DNA of 64,000 nucleotides from Phytophthora quininea. Taxonomy: Eukaryota > Oomycota > Peronosporomycetes > Peronosporales > Peronosporaceae. This document shows, one piece after another, positions 56,601 to 64,000 of the stretch. Below the pieces are notes generated by a model. That model worked only from the letters and a program-made list of their open reading frames with translations. It was not told the DNA's origin and searched no databases. The position numbers and the translations under genes were made by a program. The stretch is taken from NCBI GenBank assembly GCA_011947345.1, contig JAAVTG010000672.1, forward strand, positions 496,001-560,000, given 5' to 3'. Position 1 is the stretch's first letter. Every line of letters begins with the position of its first letter.

Positions 56601-58971
56601 TCAGAATCCCTGGGGTTATTGCTCATTGCAATTTCTAGCAAAATTGCCATTCCCAATTGCTTAGTGGAACCTTCGTCCAAAGATACTTCCGTTGAGCACA
56701 CTTCGCTGGATAGCGACGGAACGACGAGTGTTAGAACCCGGAGAGAATCCAAGCAAAACTGAGCACGTTCAGCCGTCCATATCCTGATAGTCGAAGAATT
56801 GGCATCAGGGTCAGTGTTTTGTGTCATAGAACACATCATAGCTACCACCTCAAGCAACACCAAAATACCGCGCAAGTGGCTGAGCTTTGCTGCGGGAGAC
56901 CACATACCACCCCCGGTCCAGTTGCTGCCGACCACGAATTGTTGGAATTTCCACTGCTCGCACTGAAACGATACTTTTCGTAAAACACCATATTCTGCTC
57001 GTGTGTTTTGTCATCCAGATCAATCGACTTGGACCAAACAATCTTCGGAACACGAGCTGGTATTCGAGACGCTGCCGTGGCCGCCGTTAACAGCGGTACA
57101 TTGGGAAAACGGTCGGAGGGGTGGTTTAATTGAGCTAGTTTCCTGCGTAGTCGATGGGTAAGCAATGCCATGTGCATGCGTACGTATTGACGCAGGCACA
57201 AACACGCATCTTGGGCAAGTTGTCGCTGCGCTGCAGATTTGGGGTGATTACCCACCCGAATGATATTGAGTACAGTGTACAAGCCGTTGTGCTTCTCAAA
57301 GTAGTCCAGAATCACCTTGAAACTCAGCGTAAGGCTAAAAATACAACTGCGTTTTGCCTTGCACGATCGTTTGGGCTTGACAGCAGTGTAAATGCTGCAG
57401 ATAGCATATTTTCTGGGTTCATCACGATTAGCCGCTCCATGACAGCTGATGAAGACGCAAAGCCATGAAAACACATCGATAAGCTCCGGTCCAGTAGTCC
57501 GATTTGACCTGCCGGTTGCTGCAAGTTAAAAACTTTAAAAAGTAACTCCACTCCACCTGATTCAATCAGAGAAAATGAAAATTTTTGTGGGCTAGGAAAT
57601 GCGACGTCAGTGTCATCGTGTGCGATAAAACGGCAGGGTTCTTGCTGTGGAAGAATGTGATGATCGTTCCCACAATATCTTCCTTCAGCGCAGGCAAAAA
57701 GCTCCAGATACTCACCCATCGATCCGAGACAATCAAGCGTATACAAGAGCTCCAGCATCACAAGCCGCTTAAAGTCCTCTTCGTGAAGTTCAGGATTCGG
57801 CATTGTAATTGACTCGTCGTCACCAAACACACCTATTCCATCGTCGTCGGCACTTGACGATATTGGAAGCGACTGCTGGGTCGATACAGTTGACGCGGGG
57901 TCTTCTTCAGACTCCGCGTTCGAATTGATCTCTCCACTGTCGCCGTTATCATTCATATGTACAGTTGATCTGGTTCCGATATCTGAGTGTTTGCGTTTCA
58001 AATTCAATCGCTGCGGCGTTGTCGCCTTGATGGCTCCACCGCCATTTGCCTTTTTGTGCCGAGACGCCACAAGACGCAGATGTTCTTGGATATATTTGAC
58101 AGCTTGCTGGCGTTCTTTCTCCAGCTTGGAGGCGTACATTCGAGCCCTTTTCAGCAATTTGACCGGTGTATCATTATTCACAACAGTATCCGCGACGGAG
58201 CGGTCTCTCAAGCCCACGGAGAGCAGCCCCGTCGCGTAGCATCGCAGCGCCGGATCGTTGTCCGTCGCATACCCACACACTTTTTCCAGCATCTCATCGT
58301 CGTCGTCCAACAGACGCACGATGGCTCTGCTGTTCACTGGCACCGTAGCCAGCAGCAATCGACATGTTGCTGCCTTCGCTTTGTTGGCACTCAGGTCAGC
58401 CAGCTTACTTTCCAACTGCAGTACACACCAATTAGAAAGTATTACTTCGAATACCACACCGAGAGGTTGAAGTTGCCCATCACTTCAACGCTCTAACCAA
58501 CTTCTTACCATCGGATAGAAGTCTTCGTTCTGCTCAAGCACTTGCAGCAAGTTCCCAATCAAATGTCCTATAAAATCAACCCACCGCATAGTGTATAATG
58601 TCAGTGTACAACATGTATACCAAATTCTGCGACTTGTGCAGGTGCTTGCGCTCACCGTCACGTCGATACGGGGACGATCTCTCCTTGCGGAAGGACGTCT
58701 CCACCTCCTCCAGTGTTTCCGCAATTCTATCGTATCCATAAACAGCCAGAAATCAGCGAGGGGCGTCGATTCCGAACTCGAAATGCGTCAGAGTGATGGT
58801 CACTGCGCACATGTTGAGCTTGGTGACCGTCTCGTCGTCCGTGAGCGCGGCCACATCCGGGTCCGTCTGCGTGAGCTCCTGGGACAGCGCGTACACGCGC
58901 TCCTCCACCGGGTCCAGCATCTCCTCGGCGTCTACCACCATCGTCTCACGGTGCCATCGCGGCGACTCCAT
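53623..58971 (-). CDS. DCAF1: DCAF1 (VprBP) substrate receptor of CUL4-DDB1
   Basis: About 1,700 residues. DCAF1 recruits substrates to the CUL4-DDB1 ubiquitin ligase. The start at 58971 (MESPRWHRETMVVDAEE) is followed by an armadillo-like N half. A LisH motif (NELLRLIHDHLVTKGLGHTA) is near 55980. WD-repeat blocks include [62 protein letters not shown] and SICRIYDVGRKR. A long Asp/Glu-rich tail ends at 53623. Clear introns are 58416-58508 and 54253-54314. An in-frame TGA near 58757 and frame breaks near 58593, 57328, 56935 and 54640 disturb the reading. The last two are at G runs. Confidence 0.9.
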
Positions 58972-59068
58972 CAGATACAGCAAGTGAAAAAGTGAGAAGT
59001 TTTGTATACGCCGAGCAAATAGGGTACATTTCAGGTTACTCTGTTTGAGTAACCCATAGCCATTCACT
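58972..59068. promoter_or_regulatory. Bidirectional promoter of DCAF1 and methyltransferase
   Basis: Only 97 bp separate the two divergent start codons, so transcription start sites and 5'UTRs must share this space. It holds AGTGAAAAAGTGAGAAGTTTTG and TTACTCTGTTTGAGTAACC, the latter an imperfect inverted repeat (GGTTACTC/GAGTAACC) at 59033-59053. Confidence 0.6.
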
Positions 59069-60052
59069 ATGTTCTCGTTCAACTTCGCACTGGAAGGCGA
59101 TGGCGGCGGCGACAGCTCCAGCGGCGTCCTCACGCCCCGTAGAGTCCGCTACGCCCATGCGCAAGGGAGAGAGGTTTATCTGGACGCCGTCTACAACGTC
59201 TTTATCCTTCTCGGCCGTGCAGGTGGGCGACATGGCGTTCGAGATCGTCAACACTACGGACACCAGCTTTTGAAGCGCACGGGGAGATCAGCGCCATCTT
59301 GACGACATCCGACGTGCAGACGGGAGTGTACGAAGGTGGATTTAAGCTCTGGGAGTGCGCTGTAGACCTGGTGAAGCTCGTGGAGGCTCAACTGCAGCAG
59401 TTCAAGATGCCCAGGACAGTGTTGGAGCTAGGCTGCGGCCATGGACTGCCAGGCATCCATGCCCTGCAGAGAGGTGATAAAAACATATTTAGACTATTTA
59501 ATATTGTTGATATTTTTGCTAATGGATTTTTGTAATAGGAGCGGAGCGAGTGGTGTTCAGTGACTATAACAAGGAAGTGCTGGAGCTTACGACGTGCCCC
59601 AATGTGCTACGTAATGTACATGGGGATGAGGGTTTGTACAATAAGGCAGCGTTCTATGCTGGTGCGTGGAGCAGTATGACCCAGTACATGCAAGAGGTGG
59701 AGAAGTTGAGTGAGCAAGAGATGCAGTTTGACTTGATCTTGACGGCTGAGACCATCTACACGGAAGCAGTGGCGCTGGAACTTTACCGGGTAATTATTAC
59801 GACGATTTTAATATGGTGTGGTAATTTGATAACGTGGTTGTGCTGCAGACGATCAAGAGGCATTTGCGACGTGACCCGAACTCCCGCGCGCTGGTGGCGG
59901 CCAAGAAGTATTATTTCGGTACTGGAGGCAGCGTCCAGCACTTTGTTGGACTAGTACAAGCGGACGGTATTTTTCGAGCAGAAATTGTGTGGGAAGAACG
60001 CGATTGCCGGTCGAACATCCGCGAGATTGTGCAGCTCACGTACGCGGCCTAA
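59069..60052 (+). CDS. METTL18/Hpm1-like histidine protein methyltransferase
   Basis: SAM-dependent methyltransferase of about 286 residues. The start is 59069 (MFSFNFALEG). GVYEGGFKLWECAVDLVKLV precedes motif I ELGCGHGLPGI, then FSDYNKEVLELT and FDLILTAETIYTE. The Trp-Glu-Cys element and long post-motif region fit METTL18/Hpm1, which methylates a histidine of ribosomal protein uL3. Introns are 59474-59538 and 59790-59847 (GT-AG). The protein ends REIVQLTYAA at TAA 60050-60052. Frame breaks occur near 59140 (C run one base short) and 59268 (T run one base long). Confidence 0.82.
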
Positions 60053-60387
60053 TGGTAAGCACTTTAGACGGGGATCACGTCCACGAGATTGTTATGGAAT
60101 GAATGAACGGCAGCTCACTGGAGTAGTGCGACCACATGAACCAGCGTGCCGACGTGGCGAACGTCTTCCTTTCCAGACGTGACTATATATATTCCTCGTC
60201 CTTCCTTCCAGAGAAGACGAAATTATCACGGCTAAACAAAGCTGCATCTCATAGCAGTCTATGGTGGGCGAGTCGTGCCAAGAGGCGTTTCGATCCAGCT
60301 ATCAGTAGGCATCAGGACCACCTGCTGGGCTTGTGTCAAACACTGAGCCAAATCAGTTCACTCGACCAAAGTCCAGGAGCTTTGACT

Positions 60388-63191
60388 ATGGAGGGACCTC
60401 CCGTCGGCAGCCTGGCGTTGAGTGGGGCTGGCTACGGCCCCAGGCCGCCTCGTCCGGCCCGTCCGACCAACAGGATGGCTCGCGCGGCTCCTTCTGACGC
60501 AGGTACTGATCCTCTACCAGCACCCAAGATCGCTACTGTCGATATGTTGGTCAAGGAACTGCGCAAGGCACTACATACCGTGTTCTCTTCGGTCGACCCC
60601 AATATTTCCAGCAACACTCCGTACGAGAATTATTCGCGTCAGGCCTTCCGGTTCTTTACTCCCATAACCACAATCACGCCCGAGGGATTCCACCACAAGG
60701 TTTTACGTCTGGGATTGCAAGTACCTCCCAAACTCTCCAACGAGCTTTTCCGACGCATAGACCATGAAGATTTAGGCGAGATCGACTACCCAGCGTTTGC
60801 ACAGCGTGTATTTCTCCCCGAATCGTTTTATTCCCCTGATGAACCTGTCGCAGCGGCGGGATTGGGATTCCCTGTCAAACAGAACAGTGAGCAAGATCGT
60901 CCAAAGCGTGCTCCAGCAACTCCGGTAACTTTTTCTGAAGAAATCAAGAATTCGTTAACGAGTCCAAGAAATGCAGCGCTGATCCACGAGCGCATGCCCC
61001 TTGCGGAACTTGAAAACTGCATTCGACGCAATCTGAAGGAGATGATGCCACGAAGTACGGATCTCCCTCGTCAGTCCTTTCGCTTTTTCACAAACTCAGA
61101 AGCTATTACGTTTGCTGAGTTCCACCGGCACTTGGGACTACTTCAGATCCAGCTTTCTCCCCCAAATGCCGCGAGCTCTTTGTTCGTTTCGACAAGGATC
61201 GGAATGACGTCATTGACTTTATCGAGTTTGTAGCGACCCTGTTCTCTAAACCAGAGCCTCTCGAGGGATCAGAGCGTCCAAGTAGTGTAAGTTCTTCTCG
61301 AAGCACCAGAAGTAATGGAACAACGAAAGAGCACGGACACGGACACTCTCTGAGTACGAAGCAGATCGTGGCCATGGTGCGAGATAAGTTGGACCAGTTT
61401 TCCGAGGAGACGGACCGATTCCAACAAGCCTTCTGGATCTTCGGCAAGCCTTCCGGCATTTCTCTCAGTGATCTCAGTGCTGCCATGCAACGCATCGGCC
61501 TCCAGTTCACCGAGAAACAAGTACACAGGCTGTTTGACACGTTCGATTTCGACAAGACGGGGATCTAGACGTAAACAAGTTTGTGCAGGGTATTATGCTC
61601 GACGACGACTCCACGTCGTTCTGGTTGTCTGTCAAAGACCGACAGAGGATGGATGACTCACGCCGTAAGTTATATTCGATGGCTGTAGCGTCGGTGCAGG
61701 AATCCTGGACGATTGGCGACATTGAGAGGATGCTGCGCGAGAAGATTGAGCAACGTACGTCTCGCTCGTCTGACTGTTTCCGACAGGCATTCCGCATCTT
61801 CAAGAAGGTCAACGGGATCAAACCAGACGAATTCCACGCGGCGTTAGAGGCAATTGGGCTCGCTCTAACGCGCGTTCAGTCCGACATCCTTTTCCGTCGC
61901 TTCGACAAGGATGGCAGTGGTGATATTGACCTGAACGAGTTCATTCACGGTGTGCTTCCGCCTGATTACATCGGCATTTCGTGGGTCGCCGCAGCTGACG
62001 AGATGCACCGCATCGCAGCGCAAAACAAGAAAGCCATGGCGATGTCCCACCCAGACCAGTACATGACGGAGATCGAGATGGCCAATTGGAGTTTAGATGA
62101 GATTGAAATGCACATTCGCGACAAGATCCAGCAAGCCACATCGCGCAGCTCGGATACGTTTCGCCAAGCGTACAAAATATTTAAAAGCTAGTCACGTGAC
62201 GATCGACGAGTTCCGCGAGCGGCTGCTAGCTCTGGGTTTCCGCTTGACACCTGCGCAGTGTCAGGGGCTTTTCAAGCGATACGATACAGACAACAGCAAC
62301 GATCTTGACTTGCAGGAGTTCTGTCTCAAGATCCTGCCACCAGACTATACGCATGATGGAGACCATTGGGCACATTCAGAGAAGTACAAGAAGGAACGCC
62401 GACGCCAGAAGCTCGAGTACGTGAAGCGCTCCAAGAACGGGTTAATTATGCTTCCCAAGTTTGTCGAGTCGCACCGATTTACGCGGGGGCATTACAATAC
62501 TTGTACATTCGAACAACTACAGGGAAAGTCAACACCAGCATATAGCGGGGCGACTTCTGACAGTCGGCCTACAACATCGTCGTCGAAAGAAGAGGAGCTT
62601 CGATCCCCAACGCCGCGGCCGCCAGCTTCTCGTCCCCCAGCACTTAACACCTTACAACACGTGCCGAGTCCGCCCAACAACAACGATAGAAGCAATCCAT
62701 CCACTCCAGTGACGAGTCCGCGTATGCCGTGTAGTCCTCGGCAACTTCGGGCCGCAGTAAACAATCTGTCGAGTGGTGGACAGCAGCCAACCCCACCGAC
62801 ATCCCCACGCATGTTATCTCCTGCGCGGCCACTATCTCCACGAGAGGTTACCTTTTCGCCAACCTCACCTGACCAGAAGAACCAAGTATCATCACCTAGA
62901 AATCGTCCGACTAAGACTTATGAAGTCGCTGAGATTGAATACGAAGACGAAGAATATATCGACGACGACGACACTGCTCCGACGTCGTTTGACGTATCGC
63001 GAGCGAAGCGTCATCGACACAAGCTGTGCAAACCTGACCACCACAGCTCTCGTAGTAGCCACCGAAGTAGCACTACTATGAGTCAAGTGTCGCTACGGGG
63101 TCCTGAAAGTGTAATAGGAAGCGCAACGAGTGCTGCGAGTGGGGAGTTGGGACAGCAAAGCACATGCCGCAGAGAAACCACATCTTGCTGA
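60388..63191 (+). CDS. Five-module EF-hand protein with disordered tail
   Basis: About 930 residues from ATG 60388 (MEGPPVGSLA). Five similar modules of about 90-110 residues each consist of a helix (L..IR..L), the conserved FRQAFRIF-like segment, and an EF-hand pair ending F...LPPDY. Starts are near 60535, 60985, 61350, 61705 and 62080. The best calcium loops are DKDGSGDIDLNE (module 4), DTDNSNDLDLQE (module 5) and DKDRNDVIDFIE (module 2); modules 1 and 3 look degenerate. A Pro/Ser/Thr-rich tail from about 62520 includes SPR repeats and an acidic stretch. Frame breaks near 61168, 61567 and 62180. Similar arrays occur in calcyphosine-type proteins; a flagellar role is possible but unproven. 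Confidence 0.82.
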
Positions 63192-63578
63192 TCAAGCGCT
63201 ACATGCAGGCTGCTGGGAAGGGAGCGGAGCTGAGCTCATCCAAAAGCTCCAAGCATCTCCGCACCTCACGTCGGTGATCGACGCAGTTTATTTTACCGCG
63301 CAAGGCAGCAACACTTCTCCTGCCGTCCAAACTCAGATGACAAGAATGCCTTGCGATATGATCAACCAGAAAGAATACTGCATACTTTGTGGCATCACAT
63401 TGATGCATTACGCTCAAGAAACAGAAAATAAGAAGTTCTAACAAAGACGAAGAAGATCTTGGCTGGAAATGAAGCGTAAGTACCCGTAGGGTTGGAATTT
63501 TGATTCACTCGAGACGTGTTGCAGATCCACTATACCAAACAGAACGCTTGTTTCCGCATCTTTTTGCACGGTGGGAGC
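63192..63578. other. Intergenic, nothing recognised
   Basis: Sequence between the stop of the EF-hand gene and the small minus-strand gene. The two genes are convergent. Open frames here have no recognised similarity. Confidence 0.4.
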
Positions 63579-63960
63579 TCACCGCTCAAGAGCTTTCATC
63601 CACTTCCCTGCAGTCTTGGATCGCTTGTCTCGGAGAGACTCCTTCTTGATCAACTTGATGCAGCTGACCACTTTCTCTAGACACTCACGCACTACAGGGT
63701 CCGCTCGCGGATTCCAATCCTTTGCTTGGTATGCCATCACCTCGTTAGCCACCTTCATCACCTTGTCCAGCTGGTCCACCGAAAAATTCCATCTTGCCAT
63801 TGCGTCAAATCTTTTGGTGCGACGTAAGTCTTTCTTTCATTTCCTTCGATCGCGCACCCATCGAGCCCGCGTTTTTGGGGCTTGGCGGCTTAACCTCCTT
63901 TTTCGTTGCGGGCATAACGTCCCCGATCGTCATCGAGATGCTTTCCAACTGCGCGCGGCC
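63579..63960 (-). CDS. Small hypothetical protein
   Basis: A 73-residue frame from 63800 to 63579 (MARWNFSVDQLDKVMKVANE ... WMKALER) is basic and helical. Upstream, in another frame, MTIGDVMPATKKEVKPPSPKN (from about 63939) could be the N terminus if one base is missing in the A run near 63812. Together about 120 residues. Family not recognised. The gene may continue outside the window. Confidence 0.4.
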
Positions 63961-64000
63961 ACTAACAGAAACATTCACACATGTTAACTACCTAGCTAAG

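Noticed and set aside
1..64000. tRNA, rRNA, CRISPR arrays, bacterial operons
   Set aside because: None was recognised by eye. Gene structure and families are eukaryotic. Small RNA genes could have been missed.
1..64000. RxLR or Crinkler effector genes
   Set aside because: No secreted frame with an RxLR-EER or LFLAK pattern was noticed, although not every short frame was examined in detail.

Overview
The window looks like nuclear DNA of an oomycete, most likely a Phytophthora-like plant pathogen. The reasons are introns of 58-93 bp, genes 70-150 bp apart, full-size PDR-type ABC transporters in several copies, and LINE and hAT elements beside conserved eukaryotic genes. The species is not determined.

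The window has two halves. Bases 1 to about 36,250 are a repeat-rich block of mirrored duplications. From the outside inward they hold a PDR transporter pair (A, plus, 1592-5670; B, minus, 35764-31686), a pair of FAD/NAD oxidoreductases (an internally deleted copy at 5980-6545 and a longer copy at 21167-22343), and a near-perfect palindrome of two MFS sugar transporters (minus 14575-13038; plus 18098-19633; arms about 2.97 kb around a 0.77 kb spacer). Other PDR relics are a decayed copy at 8330-10430, a copy lacking NBD1 at 30156-29228, and a promoter-only ghost at 19710-19900. Also present are a 3' tail of the sugar transporter gene (31589-31616), a hAT transposase gene (12872-10514), a precisely bounded 844-bp hAT derivative (7035-7878) and a nearly complete but broken LINE (about 22.9-29.2 kb).

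Bases 36,956-64,000 are a compact gene island: a VPS33-like SM protein; a minus-strand group of three UPO-type heme-thiolate peroxidases, one CYP86-like P450 and three palmitoyl-protein-thioesterase-like genes; an unrecognised two-intron gene; the ubiquinone methyltransferase COQ5; a multi-TPR protein; DCAF1; a METTL18-like methyltransferase; and a protein with five EF-hand modules. Two head-to-head pairs share very short promoters (UPO3/COQ5 and DCAF1/methyltransferase).

Almost every long coding region carries one or more one-base frame breaks, often at mononucleotide runs, and this includes genes expected to be essential. Many of these breaks may therefore be sequence errors rather than real inactivation. 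Pseudogene calls based only on such breaks are given low weight; calls based on large deletions or many lesions are firmer. The most interesting candidates are the mirrored transporter/oxidoreductase architecture and the peroxygenase-P450-thioesterase cluster.
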